In this document: one piece after another, positions 14,471 through 26,200 of the stretch
Layout: each line of letters opens with the position of its first letter
Numbering within the stretch: the stretch's first letter is position 1
NCBI GenBank assembly: GCA_027574665.1
Contig: CM050648.1
Location: forward strand, 36,776,200 to 36,840,199
Direction of reading: 5' to 3'
From: Rhynochetos jubatus
Lineage: Eukaryota; Chordata; Aves; Eurypygiformes; Rhynochetidae
Length of the DNA: 64,000 nucleotides
Made by a program: the position numbers and the translations under genes
The notes under the pieces: model-generated
Databases searched by the model: none
What the model was told of the DNA's origin: nothing
The model's input: the letters and a program-made list of their open reading frames with translations, nothing else

Positions 14471-15135
14471 CTCAGGAAAACTTAAACTGCAAATAAAGCT
14501 GTATTTTTAGGAAGCATGTTCCCACGGGGCCAAAAGCTTTTGCTAATACTGTACAGTACAGCTGGTTGTTATGTGTTTTTAAATTATTAAGTTTTCAAGA
14601 TAAGGATTTGCTCAGAGAAATCTTCCACTGGATAATATTTCAAAAGAAGTTGTTTCATTTTAATTCCGCAAATGAAATTTCTTCCTCATTTCTCCCTCAG
14701 CCACGCCTACAAATCCTAGAGCTAGACACTGGGGTAGGAAGAAGTCACTCTTTCAAATCTGTCAAATGATGAAGTTACTTGATACAAGCAGTACAGAAGG
14801 GAACCTATTAATATTATTGTGTTACTGAAGTGGGTAGAGATACATTAAGGTTGCTTTAAAAATTATCCAGATAAAGTATCAAGAGTGTGAAGGTCTTAAA
14901 AGGCAGCAACAGAAACTCATATAGCAGTAAAACCCATTTTTATTATAAGTTGGCCTTTGAAAGAAAGACAGCTGCTTATTAGACAGGCTACACGCATTTT
15001 TATATGCTGAGGTACGTTTGCATTCTTTTCATGAACAAGTACTATTGACAATACCATGTCCCTACGTTACTGCATTAATAAATGCTTCTAAAACCTAAGG
15101 TGTAAACATACGGCTAGGAAAAATTTATCTTTTAC

Positions 15136-15201
15136 CATGGCTCTTTTTCCACCAAAAAGCGATAATTGAATAGCATCAGCAATGACCCTTGAAGCGTCTT
15201 T
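15136..15201 (-). CDS. coding exon (phase 0 to 0), residues 381-402
   Basis: This 66-base exon lies behind GTGCTTTTCAG and before GTAAAAG. It reads KDASRVIADAIQLSLFGGKR, then AM. The pattern suggests a long amphipathic helix followed by a Gly-Gly turn. A different, longer frame crosses the same bases but ignores the splice sites and does not join to neighbouring exons. Confidence 0.88.
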
Positions 15202-16551
15202 CTGAAAAGCACTAAATCCACTCTGTCCCACGCAACTAGAGAAAAGCACATTTCTACATCGCTTACCCTGAACTTTTCATGACTTTGAAGTGCCTGGTGC
15301 AGACTCAAAACCGACACAAAACAAGCCCACCTTGCTCCTCCGGCCAAACTAACTTGAGCAGCATCAAGAACTTCCACAGGTGACTCCCAATTCAGTCAGG
15401 CACCATGGAGGCAGAGCTTTTTCCATAAGCAACTGACAAATGGAAAATGCTTTCCTGAAGCCAAAAAGGTCAAACAGAAAGCAAGTAAGGCTTCCTGCAG
15501 CTCAAACCTGAAAACAGGTTTATCTCATGTACCTTCTACGTGGCCTTCCCAGCTGCTGTTTATACCCCCAGCCCCTAAGCCCAGCTGCTCATTGCCTATT
15601 AAGCCCATCTCAGCTCCCCCTTGGAGTTCTCCTGACTTGTTAGGCTGCACTGCCAGCTCGTTGGCAGTCAGAGTACCTGGTGGCTGCTTCCCCTCTGCGC
15701 TGCCAGCAGTGGGTGCTGGGCTGAGCGCAAGTATCAGCCAAGGCTGCTTGCCATACACTTTAGAGGGAGTAGTGCCAACCACAAGTGTTAAAAAATCATG
15801 AGATCACGTCACAATCATGAGAAGTAAACCAAAAGAATGACATGGGATTTTCTGCATGTTTTAGTGTGAAAATAAAGTAATATTTTCCATGGTTTTATCC
15901 TCTGCCCTTCAGATCAGAAAGTGTCCCAGAACAGTAGCGTTGTGCTGGCCAGGCCCAAGAACAGCCAGATCTCAGGAGCCCAAGACACACAGCTTTTACA
16001 ACTGGGACCGCTCAAGAGTCAAGCCATCCCATCACATTTTGAGATGCATGTATACAACTCACACTTGCTAAATCGTTTATCAGTCTAAGGAGTGTTGATG
16101 GTACCCACTATATCCGTAACCGTAAAGTTTTCTCCAGTCTGAAGACCAGAAGCAGAATTGCTATGCTGCCTTCCTGTATAAAGATTGTCTTGTGTTTCCT
16201 CACATGTAACCAAAATATAAACCCAGACATATCCCTAACCAAATCCCCCTGCGCTACCCAGCCAAAACTGTCTTCAAATTCCTAGACAGGCAAGAACTTC
16301 TAGCATTAAGATCCTGCTGAAGTCTAATTTCTTTCTCCACCTGCTGTGGGCAATCTTAGATCCACTGAAGTCAAAAAGATTTTTCCCAGGGATTAAATAT
16401 GTTCGTAGTTTCACCCAGTAATGGCATCAAACAGGAAGAATGGAGCTTAACAGATGTTCAGTGAAGCAACTTTACAAGCAACCTACTTTACATTTTTCAC
16501 TAGTGTCAAGGTAAAATATGAAGTGCAGGACACCAAGGAAGAATAATACCC

Positions 16552-17197
16552 ATGAAAACGAGATGAGCTGGCAGTGTGTGCTGGCAGCCCAGAAAGCCAA
16601 TCATATCCCGGGCGGTATCAGGAGACATGTGGCCAGCAGGTCGAGGGAGGGGATTCTCCCCCTCTACTCTGCTCTCATGAGACCTCACCTGGAGTCCAGC
16701 TCTGGAGGCCCCATCATCAGAAGGATATCGACTGGCTGGAGCGAGTCCAGAGGAGGCCATGAAGATGCTCAGAGGGCTGGAGCACCTCTGCTATGGGGAC
16801 AGGCTGAGAGAGTTGAGCTGGTTCAGCCTGGAGAAGAGAAGGCTCTGGGGAGACCTTAAAACACCTTCCAGTACCTGAAGGGGCCTACAAAGAAGCTGTG
16901 GGGGGACTTTTTACAAGGGCCTGTAGTGACAGGACAAGGGGCAATGGCTTTAAACTGAAAGCAGGGAGATTTAGATTGGATATCAGGGAGAAATTCTTCC
17001 CAGAGAGGGTGGTGAGGCACTGGAACAGGTTGCCCAGAGAAGCTGTGGGTGCCCCATCCCTGGAAGTGTTCCAGGCCAGGCTGGATGAGGCTTGGAGCAA
17101 CCTGGTCTAGTGGAGGGTGTCCCTGCCCATGGCAGGGGGTTGGAACTGGATGGTCTTTAAGGTCCCTTCCAACCCAAACCATTTTGTGATTCTATGA
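16552..17197 (+). mobile_element. CR1 LINE fragment, 5'-truncated, 3' end intact
   Basis: The sequence matches the 3' part of an avian CR1, recognised from memory: the end of ORF2 followed by the 3'UTR. The plus frame at 16898-17110 contains [22 protein letters not shown] and PSLEVFQARLDEAWSNL, the familiar ORF2 C-terminus. It is followed by the conserved 3' block (GGATGGTCTTTAAGGTCCC) and a tail of the type ATTCTATGA. ORF2 is broken by a frameshift near 16860. The reverse-transcriptase core is missing, so it is not mobile. The 5' edge is approximate. Confidence 0.93.
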
Positions 17198-20100
17198 GAT
17201 ACTGGTCTCACAAGAATGCTTTACTGAGCCCAACTGACTCAATCGAGCATATCAGTGACACTATGCTCTCCTATATGCAAATATATATTCAAATATATTG
17301 CAATACAGATTTTCTTTACTGAAGACAAATTAATGAAGCCCCTTCCTGAAATGAACTTCAAGGGACTATCCCCATGGGGTCCCAGTATGCTACACATTTT
17401 ACATATAGGCAGTCTACACTGTGATGATACATATAGCAAGTACTTGTTGCTCACAATGTCACCTTCCATTTTACTTGCTCATGACAGAGACAGACCACAC
17501 ACTTCGTGTATTTAGCCCTGTGTGTTTGTGAGACAGCAAAAAATGTTCACACTGTGAAACATCCATGACAGACATTCATTTTTATTTCTTAAACAAATAG
17601 ATGGTTTGTTATACTGTTGGTTTTTTAATAGGTGCAAGCAATTTCATTATACCATTATGTCTAAGATACAGGAACCAAGTGTACATAATTGAAGACAAAG
17701 GAAATTGACAACACACGACAGAATTAACAGGTAAATGAAATCAGTAAATGCAACTGCCACATCCCTCCATTTGATGTCTGTGCGAAAGCATCTTCTGAAG
17801 TTCCAAGCACACAGCACACACCAGCTAGCTTATTTTAAACAGCAAATTTGCTTCAGTAATCCATATGGGTAACTAATGCTGTATCATATATATGAAATCC
17901 CCTTAGGCGCTTTATTTTTGCATGCATGCTCCATTCCTTATTGACATGTTTCCCTTTTTTTTGAGAGAGTCTTTATTTGTTTTTAAGATCAAAGTAGATA
18001 AACTCAAGGCAAAGCTATGCGGCAAGGGCAACACCTGTTTCTGATACCCACACACATACTTTCACCCCCCCCTCCCCGCTTCTGACCTCGCTCTGCAGGT
18101 GACTATGAGTGAACAGCTAGTTCTCTGTGAGACCTGAATGGGACGTACACATGGGCAGATGTGGGCGAATACCTTAATGCTTATTCATCTAAAAAAGAGG
18201 AAAGATTACAAAAATATAAGGAGTAGAAAACCTTAGACAAGTGAAAATACGTAAGATCTCTAGGTAAAGTTTATTTTGGTCAGGCAGAGTTTAGTTTATC
18301 AAATGTTGGTTCAAAATAACAGGGGTATAAACCGAACAGAAACATTATAGTAACGTTATACTAAAAGGCGACAGTTACCCTTCTTTCCTAAGGCCACTGT
18401 ACCACAGTAAATACCCTGATTCAGTGCATTAGAGCATCCACATATCAGAGCGGTTCCACTTGCGTACTGCTGATACTAGAAAAATAACTTTATTTAAAAT
18501 TACTATGTATAAACTAAAGCAAATTTTCAGGTGTAGTTTTGATCACTGAAATTTAATTAAATTGTTCTTCAATAATCCCACTGATTTCACAAACCTGTGA
18601 GATCAAACAGAAAAACACAGAAATTAGGGCTAAAATTTAAGGTACGCAAAGACAGGATAAAAGGGAAAATCAATCCTTGGTTGTGTTTGCATTTTGCAAA
18701 AGCTTTCCATAATGCTGAATTCACAGTTAAATAAGCAACGTTGATCAGTAATTTCATGAATCCTGATTCGTTTTTATTTCTGAAATATTCATCAGCGAAT
18801 CACAGCTTCTTTAGTTATATTATTTGTTCCAATTATTCAGTGTTTGGAGGGGTTTTTCACTGCTTCTTTTTCAATAGTAGCAAGAGATTGCAAAAAAATG
18901 ACCAGTGTTGCAAAAAGCATCAAACCTAACATGCAACTGTGATGAATCAAAGAAGCTGAGATAGCAATGTTTTCATTTTTGATTGTGTTGAGGTTGAAAA
19001 CCTTCCCCAAAGCAAAATGGAAATTTAGCTTTTACAACTATTTACATACGCATATTGAAATAGATCGTTTCACAAAAATTGCTGACTGGAACGCAACCTG
19101 CCCCTCTCCCCTCTCCCCCTCGAATGTTTGCAAAAGATGTAATGCTGCAACTGGACCTATTACATGGGTTCAGATAGAGAATCGGGGTTATAAACCAGAA
19201 ATAAACAGCACGACCACATTTAATTCCACAGCCAAATGCATAAAGGTCTGTATGTTACCTTAGAAACCTTCACCTTGCCATTTTTAAACACTGAAGGAAA
19301 TCAGGCACAGCAGCTTCACATTTATTCACTCCTTTTGAACATGCAAACATGCAAGCCCTCTTTGGGAGATTAAAGAAACTTGGCAGGGACAAACTATTCC
19401 CATTATCTCCAGCTAATCAATTAAATACCATTGGAACAAGACCTTTAAGTTTCACTTTGCCAGGTGATAAGCCTGGACTTTATATCTGATACTGTACTGA
19501 TATTCAACAGAGCAAGGTACATACCATGAAAACCTCTGTGTAAAAAACCCCATAGTGCCTAGGAAATCTTAGCAAAGGTTCTTATCCTTTATTAAGCTTA
19601 CACGTATTTTTTTGTCATTCAACCCTAATGTTTAACAACTGTTTTCCTCAGAGGCACTTCATTTAGCAGATATTCAAGCATTGTCACAGTTTGATCTTTA
19701 AGTAACAAATTTGTCTTAAGGGGGGAAAAAAAAGCACTTAGATGTAAGCCTGTTTCCTTTGCAGATCCTTCTCTTGACTGTTAATCACAAAAACTCCAGG
19801 GACTGTGGTTGTCTTAGCTGCAGAAGGAAATGGGATGCCAGCCAGAAAATATATTCCGTGCTACCCTATATCCATTATGGAATTCTTGACTGATGAGAAA
19901 TGATATTAGCAAGATCAAATCAACTTTCAGCTGACATGAGACAAAGAAGCATCAAGGTGGAGATGTAAGAGATGAAGGACACCCTGAAGGGGTGATGGGA
20001 TTCAGTGTACCTGTGTCAGTCCCCCAGTAAGACAGATCTCAGGCTGTCCCCTGGGGTCCCTTTGCTTCTCCCCTTACTGCAGAGAACAAATAGCTTGGAC

Positions 20101-22250
20101 TAGTCTCTCTCACATTTTATAGCTGAAGGTAGGCGAGATGAGTCACACCCTGACAGGCTGTTTCCCCAATATGAAAGGGAATGACAACAATTTAAAAGTA
20201 GTTAATACAAGCAGGAATCCACCACTGACTGACTTGAGGAAAATAACTGAAAAACTACTAAATTTAGTGAAATCACACTACAAAGAATTACAAATAGACA
20301 TTAGAATTGGGGCCCAGGCTCACGACACATTTCAGAAACATTAACTGGTGTTTTCTCATACCTTTGCTGTCATTTATCACATTTTATCATCCCACTTCAC
20401 AGATAAGACATGGAGAAAAGGAGCGTTGCTGTAACACTCACACTGGCCCTGTGCATTACCGAACAAGATTTAATCAAAATGAACAGAAGTCACATATCAA
20501 GGATCAACCCTCTTCTCTTCTCCCTCTCCCCCAGTCTCCACATTCGTGGATTTTCTCCCTGACAGGGTCAAGAACAGTCACTGTCATTATGTCACAAAAT
20601 CTTAACCTTTTCCATTACTGGGCTTTTCCTACTTGATTTTGAAATCCCTTCTCTTCATGATAAAAGAGGAATTTCTACAGTTTTGTCTTAGAACAAATCT
20701 CAGCCTTGTAAAACACATTCAGAGCACCAGGATAATAAGGAGTGTTTTGGTTTTTTAGAGCTTGGGGAATATTGGACCAAAGAAAGAAAACAGATTTCTT
20801 TCATAGATCCTTCACCTTCTGGTCATTTTTGCACCCTGGGATTACAGTCAAGCATTCTACACTTTTTTTCTGGTTTCTGCAGCAATCTGGCCCTTCTGCT
20901 GAACCAATCAGTCAGTTGTGGAGCCAAAAGCCTTTCAAGGCCTTATTTAATGCAAAAGGATGCAGTCCCTCCTTGCTGCTCCCTGAGTCTTGCCCTTCAT
21001 TGGGCCATTTGTACTGAAACAAATTGAGTGAAAAGTAGGTGTAGAAGATGACTGATGTGCTTTGGTAGTACTTCAGGGCTACTTCGTCCTCTTTCTTCAC
21101 TGCTGTAAATGACTACACAAGGCACTGATGAAACATGACTGGGTTTGACACCTCAGGAAAAAGGTTGGGACAACTAAATGGAATAAAAACACACGTAGGT
21201 TTGCAGCAAGATCTTCTTGGCCTGCAGTGAAAGCACTCAGCCAGCATGGCAAATGAAGGAATCAAGAAAGGCATAAAAGAATGAGCACATCACTGTAATT
21301 TGGTCCCCAGCCCTTCCCAGTGCTCTGTACTATGAAATGGCCAGTTCCTTCCAACTGAAGAGTGGGAACAGCAGTCCCCGAGTAGAACAGCTCATCGATG
21401 TGCCGCTCTGAGGCCAGATGCAGGTCCGCAGGATGACTTTGCACCTGGCAATTTTCACAGGGTTACAGTCATTTCCCTTTACTAACACCTAGCGCTATTG
21501 CTTCAGGGGTGTTTTTTAGTGGACAGGCCAGCTGAAACCGTTTCAGCTCACCCCCGCCAGACTCAGCCATTCTCCATAGCTCCTCCTGATTCACGCAGCA
21601 CAAACGTTGGGCAGCCACAGGGCTGGCAATACAGGACTGGATTATATGAGCAAAAAAAAATTCTTTTTCTCAGATTTTTCAACGAGATCGGTTGTCAGTT
21701 CACTGCAGGCCTTCACACAGGGCTATGTTTTAAGTTTCCTTTACTCAGCAAGTGTTTTGGAAAAGCAAAGTCTAAAAGGGGATAGATTGTTCTGATATAA
21801 TCAAAACCGAATCAAGTGATTTAATTAAAGTTCCTTCATCAACATGCACCAAATAGGCTTAATTCCCATAGTTACATTTCTTTGCTATAATGACTTGTTA
21901 ACTGGTTGTCAGTGATTAGCAAAAGCCTTAGTTTATGCTATTCCCTGAAATTCTTTAATGTTAGAGAAGAGCTTTACTTTCCTAGAAGTTTATTATTTTT
22001 TATTATGTTGTATTTGGTTTGTGTGACAAGGTTTTGGTAGCTGGGGGGCTACAGAGGTAGTTTCTGTGAAAAGCTGCTGGAAGCCTCCCCTATGTCTGAC
22101 AGAGCCAATGCCAGCCGCCTCCAAGATGGACCCATCACTGGGCCAAGGCCAAGCCCATCAGCAACAGTCATAGCGCCTCTGGGACAATGTGTTTGAGAAG
22201 GGGGAAAAAATTGAAAGAGAATTTTCCTGCAGACCATGGAAGACCCCCCA

Positions 22251-22550
22251 CTGGAGCAGGGGGATGTCGGAAGGAGGCTGTGACCCCATGGACAGCCCAG
22301 GCTGGAGCAGGCTCCTGGCAGGACCTGTGGCCCATGGAGAGAGGAGCCCAGGCTGGAGCAGGTTTGCTGGCAGGACTTGTGACCCTGCAGGGGACCCACG
22401 CTGGAGCAGGCTGCTCCTGAAGGACTGCACCCCATGGGGGGGACCCACGCTGGAGCAGTTCATGAAGAACTGCAGCCTCTGGGAAGGACTCATGTCAGAG
22501 AAGATCCTGAAGGACTGTCTCCCATGGGAGGGACCCCACGCTGGAGCAGG
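22251..22550 (+). repeat. minisatellite inside the LTR
   Basis: Six copies of CTGGAGCAG occur at about 22251, 22302, 22353, 22401, 22450 and 22541. The spacing is 48-51 bases except for the last, which is 91, suggesting one decayed unit. The units also share ACTGYRNCCCATGG-like blocks. Confidence 0.85.
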
Positions 22551-22769
22551 GGCAGAGTGTGAGGAGTCCTCTCCCTGAGAAGGAAGGAGTGGCAGAGACA
22601 ACGTGTGACGGACTGACCACAACCCCCATTGCCCATCCCCCTGTGCTGCTGGTGGGGAGGAAGTAGAGAAATCGGGAGTGAAGTTGAGCCTGGGAAAAAG
22701 GGAGGGGTGGTGGGAAAGTGTTTTAAGATTTGGGTTTATTTCTCATTATTCTACTCCAATTTGAATGGC

Positions 22770-22775
22770 AATAAA
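22770..22775 (+). promoter_or_regulatory. LTR polyadenylation signal AATAAA
   Basis: AATAAATTAAATTA near the 3' end of the LTR. The second LTR has the same motif at 59498-59503, so it is an ancestral feature of the family. Confidence 0.7.
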
Positions 22776-23216
22776 TTAAATTATTTTCCCCAAGCCAACT
22801 CTGGTTCACCCATGACAGTAACTGGTGAGTGATCCCTCCCTGTCCTTGTCTTGACCCACGAGCCTTTCCTTATGTTTTCTCTCCCCTGCCCAGTAGAGGA
22901 GGGCAGTGACTGAGTGGCTTTGGTGGGCACCTGGCCTCCAGACAGGGTCCACCCACCATACTTGTCCTTTCAGACTGATCTTTGAACAGCACAATATGAA
23001 ACCACCCATGTCTCAATACACACACTCCACTCTGTGATCCAAATCAAAGTTCTTATATTCTGCATACAGACTGCTATATCAACATATGGGTAGTGGAGAT
23101 TTTTACCGTGATGCGTAGAAATCAATATAGCTTATATTTTTATTTTGGAACAAAATTATAATAAAGCTTAGTACAGGTTACAGTGACAAGCATAGATGTT
23201 TATCTGTTGAACTTAC

Positions 23217-23257
23217 CTGTATATCTATCCAGAGTGGATTATACAAGGCATAGAACT
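23217..23257 (-). CDS. coding exon (phase 1 to 0), residues 367-380
   Basis: This 41-base exon has a strong acceptor (CTTAATTTTTTAATTCCATAG) and a perfect GTAAGT donor. After the split Glu codon it reads FYALYNPLWIDIQ, an aromatic-rich motif typical of a folded core. It flows into the next exon's KDASRVIADAIQ in phase 0. Confidence 0.86.
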
Positions 23258-26200
23258 CTATGGAATTAAAAAATTAAGGGCAGCTGATATTTTTTTCCTG
23301 AAAGCTTAAAATTTAACTTACAAATGCTTTTCGAAATGAAAAAAAAAATAAAAAATTCTTTTGAAAGCAAAATATTTGTAGCACTGCTGTTGTATACACT
23401 GCCATTTAATACTGGACATTCACACAAATAAAATTAGGGTGAACATATTTTGTGCTTTGAAATCTACAGACTTCTACGACTATCTAGAACCCAGTAAAGT
23501 TTAGCAGTATTTTATTAATACCTTAGTTATGGTCAACATTAATCCAAACTGTCGTATCTTTTATTTCCCAGGTATATATTTTTGGATCTCTAAGAACATC
23601 CATTACTTTACCCAGAGGCGCCCTGCCTTCTCAAGTAAATGATTTTTACATTCTGAGGACTAAATTATGATAATAAAAGCAATTGAGAAGGGGGTGGGAG
23701 CTTTGCAGTTAAAAATTCACTAGAAAAAACATTAGAATAAAAACCACAATTGTGTTTATATGTACATAGTTATGCACATTTTCAAGGGTTTTTAAGAAAA
23801 CAGGTAGCATAAATGTAGAATCATGATCACTATATCATGCACGTCTCTATCAATGCCTCACACGTAGCGTGCAAGAAAGCAACTGAAATTGCACATCCAA
23901 ACTGCTGTTTATGAGGATGAGTAAGTATATTCACAGACACCGAGACAAAAAACCCCTGCTGTGACCATCTCGTTTGACCTCCTGCATACCTGTACAGAGC
24001 CCATGTACACCTGTAAGGACACCACAGACTCTCCCACTGGATTATCTATCATCTGTCATTTAGAAATCCCTATCACCTCGTGTTACTGACTCCGAGCTCA
24101 TTGTCTCCCTTAGCTTTTGCTTACAATGCTTAAGGCTCCTGGCTGCTAGGACAGAGCATTTAATGTCCTTCGTTACAGTCTGATGAGTTGAATCATTTTA
24201 ATTTAAATGTCTACCTACAGATACCAAGCCACCTCCGAGGTTCCTAGTTGAATGCCTTCAGGTGAGGTAAACTCCTAACAGGGTTTCCCAAACCCTGGGT
24301 TGTTTTTAATCACTTTCTGAAATCTCTCAAGTAATTCCAATCTTTCTTAATGGCAAGACACCAAAACCACACGTTTTTATTGATATGATGTGGAATAATT
24401 ACTTTGCTACTTAACTTTTTTGGGCAATCAAGGAATGGCCTACCCTTCTTAGTGACAGCATTATGCTGAGAGCTCACACTGAGATGATCTTCTATGACCA
24501 TCCTAAATCCACGAGGTCACTGCTTTCCAGGACAAAGCCTTATTATTCTGCAGCAGAGACAGATATGTTTCTCTCGTGCCAGATACATTTCATTTGGTTC
24601 AAATACATTTCATCTGGTTATAATAAAGTGCATTTTCCTGGAATGTGGCCATTATACCAGGGGATTCATATCATTTAATAACTTCAACCTGTCCTTCCCA
24701 CCAATTATCCAAACCTATCAGACCCTAATGAGCCCCATTCATCTCCATCTTCCCCTTAGAAACTCCAGTTTTTGATTTCTCAGTGAGACAGCTTTTAATT
24801 TACATAATGTGTGCCCTGATAACTCTCTATGCCATTTTTTAACTTACAGTTGTCACTTTTTACTGCATTAAATGTCCTTGGGAATCCAGGTTTACCATAA
24901 TAATGCAAGTTGCAGAAAAAGACACCGTTAGGTTTGGAAGCTGTACTGAAAACAGTTTGCTGCACTGAAACAAATTTTGAAGTACTTTTCCTCCTTGCTG
25001 CTATGGAATATTCCCTCCTCCCCCCAGATATTTAGTTCAATATGAACTTTTCCAAGACGAAACCAAATACTAGTCAGTAGAAATAAAGTGACATGAGCTA
25101 AAGCCTTAATAGTATAAGGAGATAATGGTAGCTTTGGATTGAAATACCTCCATTCAAAAAGTAGGAATCTGGAGTTTAGTTCCAACTTTCCCTAGCTGTA
25201 TTTGAAATCTCCTCTCACTATATAACCTCAGGTAGACATAATGTCAGTCTCTACTTCTGTTCCACTGTCTATAAATAATTAAATCCAAGTGGGCAAGTTT
25301 CCATGCTAGAAAAGTGTTTTCTCTCATTTCAGACTCAGAAAGCAGTTATATGAAATAGTGCAGCTTCAGCTATGGAAGTGATAAGACATCCAGCCAAGAC
25401 CATCCAATAGGCCTGGAGAAATTCTGTTTACAGGAAACAATCCTTACCGATATCCTGTTTTTGCAGTGGGTACGGAAGCGTCTCAAGCTAAATACCTAGC
25501 TAAGCACTGGTAAGGAGAAAGAGAGACGACGTATCTTTGTTAGCATACGTAAGTGCATACTGGAGAAAACTGGAAAATGAGTCATACCCCAAGCAGACAA
25601 AAGCTTTACGACACTCCTTAGAAAGATTACGTGGGATGGGGAGATGTGACTTTTGTACTTCAGTTTGTATTACCAGTCTTGAAATATTAAATGAAAGAAA
25701 GATACCGATACGCTTCTACACAAGATCCATGAATCTGGAATTAAATTCCCCCCGGAGTTCAAACAGATTCACTTTTGGGACAAAAAAGCACATATTTATA
25801 GTGAATTTATTATTTACTGGCAAAAATTTCCAACTACACATATTAAGTTCTTATTAACCAGACATATAACTAATACATTTGAGCAATGCCTCATAACTAC
25901 CTTAGTCCCTAGAAAAACCAAATCTAGGCATGCCCTAAACTCATATCCACTTAAAGAGATGTTTTTCAGTGCTGCTATACTCCATCAGACCAGAACACAA
26001 ATAGCTGAAGTTGACTGACAGAAATGGAATGTGTTTGTGTTAATGTCATGAAGGTTAAAATTAACAGTTGTTGCTCTAAGTCTGATTCTGTCATTCTTAC
26101 TCATACTGAGTAGTACCTGGCTCTAGCAAAAGGAAAATTTCATAGTAAAAACATACCAGCAGCAAACTCCTCTTTATAATCAACTCTTATCAAGCAATCT

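Larger units (their letters stand above)
22022..22960 (+). mobile_element. solo LTR of an avian ERVL-like endogenous retrovirus
   Basis: The element begins TGTGACAAGGTTTTGG and ends near CCACCCACCATA. I recognise this as an abundant bird LTR type. It carries an internal minisatellite of CTGGAGCAGG-containing units (22251-22550) and an AATAAA at 22770-22775. No internal retroviral genes flank it, so it is a solo LTR. The open frames in it (for example 22158-22622 minus) are products of the repeated sequence, not genes. No clear target-site duplication is visible. Confidence 0.85.
15202..23216 (-). other. 8-kb intron carrying a CR1 and a solo LTR
   Basis: Intron between the FYALYNPLW and KDASRV exons. 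It contains the CR1 at 16552-17197 and the LTR at 22022-22960. Apart from these I see only AT-rich unique sequence. Confidence 0.75.

Noticed and set aside
15137..15377. Longer minus open frame covering the KDASRV exon
   Set aside because: It is in another frame, crosses two good acceptors and ends at the donor; the spliced 66-base exon chains with both neighbours.
19263..19294. Possible minus exon reading FKNGKVKVSK
   Set aside because: It needs phase 1 at its start, but the preceding exon ends in phase 0 and the next exon already joins directly.
22158..22622. Minus-strand open frame of 154 codons and overlapping plus frames
   Set aside because: They lie wholly in the solo LTR and its minisatellite; repeated GC-rich units give long open frames on both strands.
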